A stretch of DNA of 64,000 nt from an uncultured Hyphomicrobiales bacterium (GTDB lineage Bacteria; Pseudomonadota; Alphaproteobacteria; Rhizobiales; Beijerinckiaceae), in contig CAINED010000013.1 of NCBI GenBank assembly GCA_903847605.1, positions 439,000 to 502,999 on the forward strand, read 5' to 3'. Shown here piece by piece: positions 26,731 through 35,538 of this stretch. The translations under genes and the position numbers were made by a program. The notes under the pieces were generated by a model that did no database searches, had not been told where the DNA came from, and saw only the letters and a list, made by a program, of their open reading frames with translations. How positions within the stretch are numbered: the stretch's first letter is position 1; each line of letters opens with the position of its first letter.

Positions 26731-27474
26731 CTATTCCTTCGCGGCGACCGGCTTGCCCTCGATAATGGCAGGCAGGCCGACGCGATCGAATTCGGCGGCA
26801 ATCGTCTTCTGCCACGTGCGGACATAGCCGCGCAGAACGAAAGAACTGTTGGCGGCGGAACCATCGGCCTTCTTGTTGGCGCCGAAGGTCGAGAACGGCA
26901 CGCCCGCGAGTTCAACCTGCTCGTAGGCCATTTCGTTCAGCTTGGGGATTACGATATCGTCGGCGTGCTTGGCCTTCTTGAAATAGTTCGCATAGGTCTG
27001 CGGCGACCATTCGAAGAAGGTCGTATCGTTGATGAAGTTCTTCACGAGGAAATAGGCGGCGTCGGCGACATAGGGCACGGTCTCTGCAATCTCGTCGAGC
27101 GAGGCGATGGACGAGCCGAGAATGTGCAGGACGATGAAATTGTAACGGCCTTCCTTCACCGCATCGAGGAAGCCGACATCCTGCAGCGCCTGAAGGGTCG
27201 TCGCCAACTGGCCGGCGCGCACGTCGATGACCGATACCTTCGGCCCCGAAGTCTCCAGCGTATCCAGAATTTTCATCTGGTCGGGGGTCGAGGTGATGTC
27301 CACCACTTCGGTCTGGTTGGGGTGGAAGCGCATCAGCGTGCCGCGCGGAAATTCCGTATCGAAGGCGCGGGCGAGAATGTTGTTCGCCGCCAGATAGTCC
27401 AGAAGAGCCCGAGAAACCGTGGTCTTGCCCACGCCGCCCTTGTCGGCTCCCACCAGAATGACTGTCGGCTTCAT
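26731..27474 (-). CDS. ParA/MinD-like deviant Walker ATPase
   Basis: About 247 residues, cytoplasmic. It begins MKPTVILVGADKGGVGKTTVS, a canonical deviant Walker A with the signature lysine (Lys12) and the P-loop lysine (Lys17). A Walker B-like strand is VSVIDVRAG. AGGAGC precedes the ATG. Such ATPases position or partition plasmids, chromosomes or protein complexes, or drive polar assembly, usually with a partner DNA-binding protein. No ParB-like gene or parS-like repeat is adjacent, so classical partitioning is unlikely. It is followed by the degenerate paralogue at 25981. The cargo is unknown. Confidence 0.78.
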   Translation of the reverse strand: MKPTVILVGADKGGVGKTTVSRALLDYLAANNILARAFDTEFPRGTLMRFHPNQTEVVDITSTPDQMKILDTLETSGPKVSVIDVRAGQLATTLQALQDVGFLDAVKEGRYNFIVLHILGSSIASLDEIAETVPYVADAAYFLVKNFINDTTFFEWSPQTYANYFKKAKHADDIVIPKLNEMAYEQVELAGVPFSTFGANKKADGSAANSSFVLRGYVRTWQKTIAAEFDRVGLPAIIEGKPVAAKE

Positions 27475-27790
27475 TTCGTCTGCTCCTGCGCCCGGCCGCC
27501 CGGATTCCGGGACAATTTATGGCAATTCGCGCCGCTTATAGCATAAAGACCGGCCAAGGTAGCGCCCGTAAACGAATTGTTAGCAAACATGGTTAGCGGG
27601 AGCGGGAGGCAGGGTCCGGGACTGCATCAGTCCCGTGATTCCAGTTCCCGCCGGATCTGGCTTCATCAGAAATCCAAGGCCGCTCGACGCTGGCAGAGCT
27701 CTGCGGCGGACGCTGGTTGCGGCAGCGCAACATGCTTCATAATATCCGCGCCCGATTGAACCGGCTCAGGCCGGCGAGGACCGCTGACGC
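27475..27790. other. 316-bp intergenic region between divergent genes
   Basis: This gap separates the leftward ParA-like gene from the rightward acyl-CoA synthetase gene and should hold both promoters. I see one perfect hairpin, GGGACTG / CAGTCCC with loop CAT (27618-27634). I could not make a convincing -35/-10 pair on either strand. Short open frames here lack ribosome-binding sites and recognisable products. Confidence 0.5.
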
Positions 27791-29404
27791 ATGCTGCCGG
27801 ACATCAGGAATTACGACGCGCTCTACCAGGCTTTTCGCTGGCAGATTCCCCAGGACTTCAACATTGCGACGGTCTGCTGCGACCGCTGGGCAGACACGCA
27901 ACCCGGCAGCGCCGCCATACTCGATGTTCGCGGCGACCAGACGATCACGGTGACCTATGCAGCCTTGCGGCAGCGCGCGAGCCGTTTCGCCAACATGCTG
28001 GCGGCGCGAGGCGTCGCGCGGGGCGATCGCATCGGGATCATGCTGCCGCAAGGCAGCGATGTCGCGGCGGCGCATCTCGGCGTTTACAAGCTCGGCGCGA
28101 TTGCGGTGCCGCTGGCCATCCTCTTCGGCGTCGACGCGGTCGAATACCGGCTGGAGGACGCTGGCATCAAGGTGCTGATCACCAATGCCGACGGCGTCGC
28201 GAAGCTGCGCAAGATCGAACGACTGCCGCCGACACTGCAGGCGGTATTTTCCGCTGATGGCGGCGACGGCGATATTCTCGATCTCGAGCGCGAGCTTGCC
28301 GCGGTCTCAGATCAGGCTGCAACGGCTGCGACGACGCCCGACGACCCTGCCATGATGGTCTATACGTCGGGCACGACCGGATCGCCGAAAGGCGCTCTTC
28401 ACGGTCATCGCGTGCTGCTGGGCCATCTGCCGGGCACGCAGTTCACGCATGATTTTCTCCCCCAGCCGGGCGACCGCATGTGGACACCGGCGGACTGGGC
28501 CTGGGCGGGGGGACTGCTCAACATTCTTCTGCCCGCGCTTTATTTCGGCCTGCCTGTCATTGCGCGCAAGTTCGAGCGCTTCGATGCGGAAGCCGCCTTC
28601 GATCTGATCGCGCGCACAGGAATTCGCAACGCCTTCATTCCGCCGACGGCCCTGCGCATGTTGCGCTCGGTGGAAAATCCCCGCGCGCGTTTCAATCTCA
28701 ATCTGCGCTCCATCGCATCGGGCGGCGAGTCGCTCGGCGCGGAAGTCTATGAATGGGGACGGAGCGCGCTGGGGCTCGTCGTGAACGAGTTCTATGGCCA
28801 GACCGAATGCAATCAGGTGCTCGGCTCCTGCGGCGCTGCAGGCCTCAACAAACCCGGCGCCATCGGCAAGCCCGTGCCGGGTCATCGCGTCGCCATCGTC
28901 GATTTCGAGGGCCGTCCATGCAAGCCCGGCGAGACCGGACAGATCGCGATGCTGCGGCCCGACCCCATCATGTTCCTCGGTTACTGGAACCGGCCGGAAG
29001 CCACGCGCGACAAGTTCATCGGCGACTGGATGACGACAGGCGATCAGGGCGTGATGGACGATGAGGGCTTCTTCAGTTTCATCGGCCGCGACGACGATGT
29101 CATTACTTCGGCGGGCTATCGCATCGGTCCCGGCGAGATCGAGGATTGCATCATCAGGCATCCCGCCGTCGCCATCGCCGCTGCGGTCGGCAAGCCGGAC
29201 CCGCTGCGCACGGAGATCGTGAAAGCCTATATCCAGCTGCGGCAGGGCTATGAGGCGAGCGATGCGCTGGCGGCCGAAATCCAGTCCTTCGTGCGCACGC
29301 GACTATCGGCGCATGAATATCCGCGCGAGATCGCCTTCATCGACGACATGCCCCTGACGACAACGGGCAAGATCATCCGCCGCGAATTGCGCGCGCGTGG
29401 ATGA
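27791..29404 (+). CDS. AMP-forming acyl-CoA synthetase (acetyl-CoA synthetase/MACS-like)
   Basis: About 537 residues, ANL superfamily. It activates a carboxylic acid to its CoA thioester with ATP. Signature motifs: YTSGTTGSPKG (191-201, the phosphate loop), FYGQTECNQVLGSCG near the middle (adenine pocket), TGDQGVMDDEG, GRDDDVITSAGYRIGPGEIE (hinge and A8 motif), and TTTGKIIRREL with the C-terminal catalytic lysine. The profile is that of medium-chain or acetoacetyl/propionyl-type synthetases; substrate chain length cannot be read reliably. It stands divergent from the ParA-like pair and could feed the thiolase at 34343. Confidence 0.9.
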   Translation: MLPDIRNYDALYQAFRWQIPQDFNIATVCCDRWADTQPGSAAILDVRGDQTITVTYAALRQRASRFANMLAARGVARGDRIGIMLPQGSDVAAAHLGVYKLGAIAVPLAILFGVDAVEYRLEDAGIKVLITNADGVAKLRKIERLPPTLQAVFSADGGDGDILDLERELAAVSDQAATAATTPDDPAMMVYTSGTTGSPKGALHGHRVLLGHLPGTQFTHDFLPQPGDRMWTPADWAWAGGLLNILLPALYFGLPVIARKFERFDAEAAFDLIARTGIRNAFIPPTALRMLRSVENPRARFNLNLRSIASGGESLGAEVYEWGRSALGLVVNEFYGQTECNQVLGSCGAAGLNKPGAIGKPVPGHRVAIVDFEGRPCKPGETGQIAMLRPDPIMFLGYWNRPEATRDKFIGDWMTTGDQGVMDDEGFFSFIGRDDDVITSAGYRIGPGEIEDCIIRHPAVAIAAAVGKPDPLRTEIVKAYIQLRQGYEASDALAAEIQSFVRTRLSAHEYPREIAFIDDMPLTTTGKIIRRELRARG

Positions 29405-29416
29405 AGTCTCTTGCTC

Positions 29417-30712
29417 TCAACGCGGATGCTTTTGCGTCAGCCGGTAATAGGCGCGCTTGGCGACCGCGCGAATCTTGCGTCGGGCCGATTCCCTGTTCAG
29501 CGCAAAGGCGAGGCGGCGCGGCGATGCATTGAACGTCGCGATGGCGAGATCGCCGATTTCCATGCGCTCGCGCCAGATGTGATCGATCATGGGATGATCG
29601 GGAATGGCGCAGGAATTGATGACTTCATGCGCGCCGTTCTCGATCATGCGTGTCGTCATCTCCAGCGAGAAGAGCACGCCCGGCGAATAACGCGCGAAAG
29701 CCTCATCGTAGGCCGTCTTCCAGTAGAAGGCCGTATCGTGCGCGCTCAGCACGACGCCCATGGCGATGGGCCTGCCATCGAGTTCGAGCGCATCGATGCG
29801 GCAAGCGCCGCGCGCCGCGAAGTTTCGCGCCATCGTGCGGGCGAATGTCGCCGTCGAGGGATCGGATAGCAGCGCCGAGGATTGCCCCCCTTTCCAGCCC
29901 GAGGCTTCGAGGGCGAGAAAGGCTTCCATGGCAGGCTTGATGGCGTCGACGCCTTGCGCCGACGTGTAGGCAATTCGGCCGAGGTCCTCGAGACGCCGGC
30001 GTTGCCGCCGCAATTCCTTGCGTTTCTTCGGCGAGATGAAATTGCGGGCAAATTCCGCGGGATCGTTTCGGTTGGTCACGATGGCGCGCGAACGTCTGTC
30101 GAAGATGCGCGCCGCAAGCCCGTGCGTCATGCAATGGGTTCCGAGCAGCCGCGCGACGGCGCCGCTCAGATTGCTTTGCGGAAAGATGATGGTTTCGACG
30201 CCGGGAAAGCGCTGCGACACAAAGCCTTGCAATGCCTCGATGGCGGCCGCGCCATCGTCGCGGTCGATCAGGGGCGCGCCAGCGGCCATCATGGGATTCG
30301 ACCATAGATGCAGAATGCCGCCGCGGCCGGTCTTTGGCGGATGAAGGGCGAAAAGCCCGATCAGACGATGCTCTTCAGGCGCAGGCGAATTTTTCCACAC
30401 CAGCAGAAACGAAGGACGCCGCGCGGCTGGCACATGCTGTACGGACGCCAGTGCAAATCCGGGTTCGAGAAAGACATTGGGTTCGAGGGCGCGCGACGTC
30501 AGGTCGGTCCATGCGTTAACGTGACGGGCCGCTTCCTCCCATTCCAGCAATTCGGTCTGCGTTGGGGGTGTGGGCGAGGGCACAACGCGCGGCGACTGCG
30601 ATGGGGCCGATATGGCGGGCGCGGCAGAAGCCGGCGCGTGCTGCGCGTTCAGCCAGTTCAGCGGAACCGGCTGGCTTAGCAAAGGCCCAAACAGAAAAGC
30701 TCTGTTGCGCAT
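29417..30712 (-). CDS. GNAT-family acetyltransferase, CelD/BioF2-like (COG5653 type)
   Basis: About 431 residues. Proline-rich N-terminus (about 20-55), then a double GNAT-like fold. Features include FLEPGFALASVQHV, the basic stretch ISPKKRKELRRQRRRLE, AFLALEASGWKGG and FYWKTAYDEAFARYSPG, which recur in the family annotated as cellulose biosynthesis protein CelD or BioF2-like acetyltransferase. These proteins are thought to acylate polysaccharides or lipid-linked sugars. With a bcs operon 20 kb away, a role in cellulose or exopolysaccharide modification is possible but not shown. No signal peptide or membrane segment is seen. Confidence 0.75.
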   Translation of the reverse strand: MRNRAFLFGPLLSQPVPLNWLNAQHAPASAAPAISAPSQSPRVVPSPTPPTQTELLEWEEAARHVNAWTDLTSRALEPNVFLEPGFALASVQHVPAARRPSFLLVWKNSPAPEEHRLIGLFALHPPKTGRGGILHLWSNPMMAAGAPLIDRDDGAAAIEALQGFVSQRFPGVETIIFPQSNLSGAVARLLGTHCMTHGLAARIFDRRSRAIVTNRNDPAEFARNFISPKKRKELRRQRRRLEDLGRIAYTSAQGVDAIKPAMEAFLALEASGWKGGQSSALLSDPSTATFARTMARNFAARGACRIDALELDGRPIAMGVVLSAHDTAFYWKTAYDEAFARYSPGVLFSLEMTTRMIENGAHEVINSCAIPDHPMIDHIWRERMEIGDLAIATFNASPRRLAFALNRESARRKIRAVAKRAYYRLTQKHPR

Positions 30713-30849
30713 GACCCACCTGACGCAGTCCGCACCGGCGTTAAGCCAATGTGAACCATCACTGTCCCGATCCGGGACCGGAAGCGGCCGGGCGCGGCCG
30801 CTCGTGGGTTAACGAACAATTAATGGGCCAACGGCGGACTCGCGGCGGA

Positions 30850-31998
30850 TCACGAGTGATTGAAGAGGCCGCCACCGCCGGGATTGAGAGGATTGGCCGC
30901 AAGCGCAGCAGCATCAGGCGTATCGACGGCGGGCATGCCGCAAAACGCGCGCCAGAGCCCTTCCACATGGCCCTTCTGCAAGTCCCTCACGATGCAGACG
31001 ATCCGCGTCGAATGATCCTCGTCCGGCCAGGCGTCGAGACGCAGTGGCGGGTGGAAGACATGTTGCACGCCGTGGATGACGAGCGGGCGTGCAGCATCGT
31101 CCGCGAGCGCCACGATGCCTTTTATGCGTAGCAGCGAAGCGCCGTGCAATTGGCGCAGCATGTCGAGAAAGAGTTGCAGGCTCGCAGGGGCAATCGGGCG
31201 GTCTGCCGTGAGAACGAAAGAGTGAATGCGCGAATCGTGCGGCCCCGCCGATTTCGCAGTCTCGCTTTTCGCTGCGCCTAGCACGGCATTGAACGCTTGC
31301 GCATTCAGCCAGCGGCGAACCTGTTCGCTCTTGGTTGCGGGATCATAGACGCCGGCATTCAGCAGTTGCGCCGCGCCGGCTTGCGCAACGTCGAGAAGCT
31401 GAGCCGATGGATTGAGGTCATGCAAGCGCTTCCGCAGGCGCGCGAGTTCCGCTTGTGCCGCAGGCATTTCGCACAAGTCCGCCTTCGTGACGATAATGCG
31501 GTCGGCGACTGCCGCCTGTTTCAGGCCTTCAGGAAATTCGTCGAGCGTGTGCATGCCGTTGACAGCGTCGACGAGCGAAATCACGCCATCCAGCCTGAAG
31601 CGCAGCATCAGGTAGGGATGTGTCATGATCGTGTGAAGCACGGGGGCAGGGTCGGCAAGGCCCGTTGTCTCGACGATCACGCGCTCGAAGGGCTTGATGC
31701 GGCCATTGTCGCGACGGCGCAATATGTCTTCGAGCGTATCGACGAGTTCGTCGCGGATCGAACAGCAGACGCATCCCGATGCCATCAGGATCGTATCGCC
31801 ATCGACCTTTTCGACGAGCAGATGATCGAGACCGGCCTCGCCGAATTCGTTGATGAGGACAAGCGTGTCCGCGAGCAGCGGATCGCGCAGCAGCCGGTTG
31901 AGAAGCGTGGTCTTCCCGGCGCCGAGAAATCCGGTGAGAACCGTGAACGGAAATGGCGGCGGCGGCTTGCGCCGCAACGCCTCCGAATCGCTCGTCAA
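30850..31998 (-). CDS. CobW/COG0523 G3E-family GTPase (metallochaperone type)
   Basis: About 382 residues. The only credible start is TTG at 31998, overlapping the stop of dacC as TTGA, so translation is probably coupled. G3E features: Walker A GFLGAGKT (23-30), INEFGEAGLDH (switch/Mg region), the metal-binding GCVCC motif (Cys76, Cys78, Cys79), ETTGLADPAP (Walker B region) and a C-terminal CobW_C domain with HGVQHVFHPP. These GTPases deliver zinc, cobalt or other metals to target enzymes. The D,D-carboxypeptidase upstream is not a metalloenzyme, so the link between them is unclear. Confidence 0.87.
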   Translation of the reverse strand: MTSDSEALRRKPPPPFPFTVLTGFLGAGKTTLLNRLLRDPLLADTLVLINEFGEAGLDHLLVEKVDGDTILMASGCVCCSIRDELVDTLEDILRRRDNGRIKPFERVIVETTGLADPAPVLHTIMTHPYLMLRFRLDGVISLVDAVNGMHTLDEFPEGLKQAAVADRIIVTKADLCEMPAAQAELARLRKRLHDLNPSAQLLDVAQAGAAQLLNAGVYDPATKSEQVRRWLNAQAFNAVLGAAKSETAKSAGPHDSRIHSFVLTADRPIAPASLQLFLDMLRQLHGASLLRIKGIVALADDAARPLVIHGVQHVFHPPLRLDAWPDEDHSTRIVCIVRDLQKGHVEGLWRAFCGMPAVDTPDAAALAANPLNPGGGGLFNHS

Positions 31999-33305
31999 CG
32001 CCGCCGTCCGGACGCGACCTGCTTGCCCTTGGGTTTGGCGGCAGGTTTTGCCTGCGCGGCCTTTTGGCCCCGCGCCTGCGGAACCGCACGCCCCGACGCT
32101 GCCGGCGGCTTCGCGCCGAGGATCAGCGGTTTCGCTGCCGTGCGCTTGTTGGGCTCGGCCTCTGCTTCCGGATCAACGCCGGTGGGGCCGGCGACCCGGC
32201 CGGTCCAGCCGGGGGCGCGACCGAGATAAATCGGCACCGGTTGCAGAATGGCGCGCTCGCCGAGCGGCACGCCGCTGAAATTGGCCATGGTGCGACCCTG
32301 CGCCGGACCGGAGCCCTGGCCGCGATTGCGCTCGGAAAGGAAGAAGGATGCAGCCGAATCTTCCTGCGGGGCGAAAGCCAGTGGCGCGGAGGCCCCGATG
32401 GGGATCGGCACTTCGCCCTCGGAATTGCGGCCGCGGCTGCAGACTTCCGGCCGCATGTCCGGGGCCGCGCCGCCGGTCACCGGCATGGATTCGACATTGC
32501 CGCTGCCGCGGATGGAGAAGCTGGCGTCGAACAGCGCCATGGCCTGCAGGGTGCGCACGCGCGCGTTCTGCGCGCCCATGACGACGGCGATGAGCTTGCG
32601 CCCGCCCTGCGTCGCCGTCGCCACGACATTGAAGCCGGAAGCGCAGACGAAGCCGGTCTTCATGCCGTCGGCGCCAGGATAGCGTCCGATCAGGCCGTTA
32701 TGGGTGGGGATGATGCGCTTGCCGAGTTGCAGCGCGCCGATGCCGTAGAGATGGCTGTGCTGCGGGAAATCCTGCAGCAGGCGGCGGGCGAGGATCGCCA
32801 TGTCGCGCGCCGAACTGACGTGTCGGGGATCGTGCAAGCCGTTCGGATTGACGAAGTTCGAATCGCGCATGCCGAGACCGCGCGCCACATCGTTCATTTC
32901 GCTGGCGAAACCTTCGACCGAACCGGAAATGGCCTCGGCTATGGTGATCGACGTGTCGTTCGCCGATTTCACCATGATGATCTTGAGAGCGTTTTCGAGC
33001 GTCAGTTCGCTGCCCGGCTTCATGCCCATCTTCGAGGGGGCGGCCCGAGCTGCGCGAGCCGAGACCTTCATGGGTGTCTGCAAGGTGATCTTGCCGGTGC
33101 GCACGGCGTTGAGCGCCACATAGACGGTCATCAACTTCGTAACGGAGGCCGGATACCACGGCCGTGTTGCATCTTCCTGATGTAGAACTTCGCCCGACGC
33201 CGCGTCGATCACGAGGGCGGGGGCGGCGGCAACCTGCGCCGATAGTGTCATTCCCGTGAAAAGTGCGGCCGCAGCGGCCAGGCGGGAGGTGTGGTAAACT
33301 GCCAT
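31995..33305 (-). CDS. D-alanyl-D-alanine carboxypeptidase (PBP5/6 class)
   Basis: About 436 residues, serine-type peptidoglycan hydrolase that trims terminal D-Ala from stem peptides. The ATG at 33305 begins a signal peptide (MAVYHTSRLAAAAALFTG, cleavage near VAAAP), with AAAGG upstream; longer reading into the 5' region gives no signal peptide. Active-site motifs are complete: SVTK (Ser54, Lys57), SAN (Ser114, Asn116) and KTG (216-218). After the catalytic domain the protein continues into a low-complexity Pro/Ala/Lys-rich, very basic tail (ending KPKGKQVASGRRR) rather than the amphipathic membrane anchor of E. coli PBP5, suggesting charge-based wall or membrane association. Confidence 0.9.
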   Translation of the reverse strand: MAVYHTSRLAAAAALFTGMTLSAQVAAAPALVIDAASGEVLHQEDATRPWYPASVTKLMTVYVALNAVRTGKITLQTPMKVSARAARAAPSKMGMKPGSELTLENALKIIMVKSANDTSITIAEAISGSVEGFASEMNDVARGLGMRDSNFVNPNGLHDPRHVSSARDMAILARRLLQDFPQHSHLYGIGALQLGKRIIPTHNGLIGRYPGADGMKTGFVCASGFNVVATATQGGRKLIAVVMGAQNARVRTLQAMALFDASFSIRGSGNVESMPVTGGAAPDMRPEVCSRGRNSEGEVPIPIGASAPLAFAPQEDSAASFFLSERNRGQGSGPAQGRTMANFSGVPLGERAILQPVPIYLGRAPGWTGRVAGPTGVDPEAEAEPNKRTAAKPLILGAKPPAASGRAVPQARGQKAAQAKPAAKPKGKQVASGRRR

Positions 33306-33525
33306 TCGTAATGCCTTTGTCCCTGCGTTGGCGCTTTCCCGAAGTCGGCGCAGCGTCAGCGAATGAACCCAGTCCCTTTCCCTGAGCCCCTTATGCCATG
33401 GCCGGCAGGCTTGCGCCACCCTTGTGGCGCTCTTGCAGCGAAGCTCGAAGACCATTTCAATCATCGGGTTAATTACGGCCGGCGAGGCGATTCGTCACCC
33501 CGGTTCTCAATTGAAGGTCAAAGGC

Positions 33526-34260
33526 ATGAGCGGCTTTGCACTCGTCGCGATGGGAATAGCCCTGGCCGTCGCGATTTTTCTGCTCCTGCAGACGCGCGAC
33601 AAAATGCGCGAGGCCGGCCGGGCCGAGTTCATCCGCACCTACCAATGGCCGCCGGGCCTGCTCGACAAGCTTGCGGAGAAACATCCGCGCTTCCAGCGCA
33701 AGGAGACGGCTCTCGTCAGCCAGGGACTGCGCCAGTTCTTCATGGCCTATCTCAAGGGCGGCCGCCGCTATGTCGCCATGCCCTCGCAGGTCGCGGACGA
33801 CCTCTGGCACGAATTCATTCTCTACACGCGAGACTATAACGCCTTCTGCAAACAGGCCTTCGGGCAATTCCTGCATCACACGCCGGCCGTCGCCCTGGCG
33901 CCTGAAAAGCGCGAGAGCAATGCGGGGTTGCGGCGCATCTGGTGGCAATGCTGCAAGGAAGAAGGCATCAATGCGAAAAATCCCTCTCGCCTGCCGCTGC
34001 TTTTCGCGCTCGACAGCAAGCTGAAGATACCCAACGGCTTCGTCTATCATTCCAATTGCGAACGCCTGCGGCGCGGCGGCGACGCCACGGCGCATTGCGG
34101 CGGCGATTTCTCCAGTTCGTCGGTCGATGGCGGCACATCTGGTTTCGGTGACGGCGACGGCAATGTCACGGCGAGCGCGGACAGCGGTGGCGGCGACAGC
34201 AGCAGCGACAGTGGCGGTGGCGGCTGTGGTGGCGGTTGCGGAGGTGGCGGCGGCGATTGA
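33526..34260 (+). CDS. GRDP-like (glycine-rich domain-containing) membrane-anchored protein
   Basis: About 244 residues from the ATG at 33526. One N-terminal transmembrane helix (MSGFALVAMGIALAVAIFLL) is followed by a domain with DDLWHEFILYTRDYNAFC and FGQFLHHTP. This W-H ... Y..FC ... FG.FLHH pattern is typical of GRDP-like proteins (family PF07173), studied mainly in plants and of unknown biochemical role. Conserved cysteine pairs occur in QCCKEEG and SNCERL. The C-terminal 50 residues are almost only Gly, Ser and Asp with two C-terminal cysteines (GGGCGGGCGGGGGD), a probable disordered or metal-binding tail. Divergent from the carboxypeptidase gene. Confidence 0.7.
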   Translation: MSGFALVAMGIALAVAIFLLLQTRDKMREAGRAEFIRTYQWPPGLLDKLAEKHPRFQRKETALVSQGLRQFFMAYLKGGRRYVAMPSQVADDLWHEFILYTRDYNAFCKQAFGQFLHHTPAVALAPEKRESNAGLRRIWWQCCKEEGINAKNPSRLPLLFALDSKLKIPNGFVYHSNCERLRRGGDATAHCGGDFSSSSVDGGTSGFGDGDGNVTASADSGGGDSSSDSGGGGCGGGCGGGGGD

Positions 34261-34342
34261 CGCTTCGGCCTGAGTCGAAAGCATGGTCGCATTTCGTCCC
34301 GCTCATGGATATTATCGGGACGAACGGCGAGGAGATTTCCCA

Positions 34343-35509
34343 ATGAGTGCCAACATCATCGGCTGGGCGCATCTGCCCTTCGGCAAGCACGAGAACGAGA
34401 CGGTCGAATCCCTCGTCGTGCGCGCGGCGAGCGAAGCCATCGCCCATGCGGGCGTCGATCCTGCTGCGGTGGATGAAATCTTCCTCGGGCATTTCAACGC
34501 CGGTTTCAGCGCGCAGGATTTTACCGCCTCCTTCGTGCTGCAGGCCAATCCGGCCTTTCGCTTCAAGCCGACGACGCGGCTCGAAAACGCCTGCGCTACA
34601 GGCTCCGCCGCAGTGCATACCGCCATCCGCGCGCTCGAATCGAAGCGCGCACGCTGCACGCTGGTCGTCGGTGTCGAGCAGATGACGAAGACGCCGCCTG
34701 TCGAGATCGGGCGCAATCTCCTGAAGGCGTCCTACCTGCCGGAAGATGGCGACAATCCCAATGGCTTTGCCGGCATATTCGGCAAGATCGCCGAGGCCTA
34801 CTTCCAGAAGTATGGCGATCAGTCCGATGCGCTCGCGATGATCGCCGCGAAGAACCACAAGAACGGCGTCAACAATCCCTATGCGCAGATGCGCAAGGAT
34901 CTCGGCTATGCCTTCTGCCGCGAGGAGAGCGACCGCAATCCCTTCGTGGCGGGACCGCTGAAACGCACCGATTGCTCGCTCGTCTCCGATGGCGCGGCGG
35001 CGCTGGTCATTGCGGACGACGATTTCGCCTCAACCGCGCAACGCGTAGTCACGTTCAGGACGGCGCAACATGCGCAGGACTTTCTGCCGCGCGCGCATCG
35101 CGACATCATCGCCTTCGAAGGCTGCGGCGTGGCGTGGAAGCGCGCCCTGGCCGACGCAGAGATTTCGTTGAACGATCTTTCCTTCGTCGAGACGCATGAT
35201 TGTTTCACCATCGCCGAACTCATCGAATACGAAGCGATGGGCCTCGCCGCGCCGGGGCGTGGCGCAGATGTCGTCCGTAGCGGCGTCACGCAAGCTGACG
35301 GCAAGCTGCCGGTCAATCCGTCAGGCGGATTGAAAGCGAAAGGCCATCCCATCGGCGCAACAGGCGTTTCGATGCACGTTCTTACGGCGATGCAACTTTG
35401 CAACGATGCCGGCGGCATTCAGGTGAAGGACGCGAAACTTGGCGGCGTCTTCAACATGGGCGGCGCTGCCGTAGCGAATTATGTGAGCATTCTGGAACGA
35501 GTGAAGTAA
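34343..35509 (+). CDS. Thiolase-family acetyl-CoA acyltransferase
   Basis: About 388 residues. The ATG at 34343 follows GAGGAGA. Thiolase landmarks: nucleophile Cys84 in ENACATGSAA, NPSGGLKAKGHPIGATG (His and Gly of the HxxxG motif) and a C-terminal NMGGAAVANYV. The last motif lacks the usual CxG cysteine (GGAAVAN instead of CxGxG), which places it in the SCP2/SCPx-thiolase-like group rather than the biosynthetic PhbA type. It would cleave or form a 3-oxoacyl-CoA, a plausible last step of aromatic or acyl breakdown in this region. Confidence 0.87.
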   Translation: MSANIIGWAHLPFGKHENETVESLVVRAASEAIAHAGVDPAAVDEIFLGHFNAGFSAQDFTASFVLQANPAFRFKPTTRLENACATGSAAVHTAIRALESKRARCTLVVGVEQMTKTPPVEIGRNLLKASYLPEDGDNPNGFAGIFGKIAEAYFQKYGDQSDALAMIAAKNHKNGVNNPYAQMRKDLGYAFCREESDRNPFVAGPLKRTDCSLVSDGAAALVIADDDFASTAQRVVTFRTAQHAQDFLPRAHRDIIAFEGCGVAWKRALADAEISLNDLSFVETHDCFTIAELIEYEAMGLAAPGRGADVVRSGVTQADGKLPVNPSGGLKAKGHPIGATGVSMHVLTAMQLCNDAGGIQVKDAKLGGVFNMGGAAVANYVSILERVK

Positions 35510-35538
35510 ATTTCAAGTATGAAGTGAGGTAACGCGTC

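Noticed and set aside
25981-27474. Plasmid or chromosome partition locus (parAB-parS)
   Set aside because: No ParB-like gene, no parS-like repeats, and one of the two ATPase-like proteins lacks the Walker lysines.
25921-27546. 541-codon plus-strand frame opposite the two ParA-like genes
   Set aside because: It spans both minus-strand genes and their gap, has a low-complexity Arg/His-rich translation and no ribosome-binding site; the minus-strand frames have P-loop motifs and clear starts.
30783-30802. Perfect AGCGGCCG/CGGCCGCT hairpin as a terminator of the COG0523 gene
   Set aside because: No T-tract on either strand and a simple GC-rich palindrome could arise by chance; no function could be supported.
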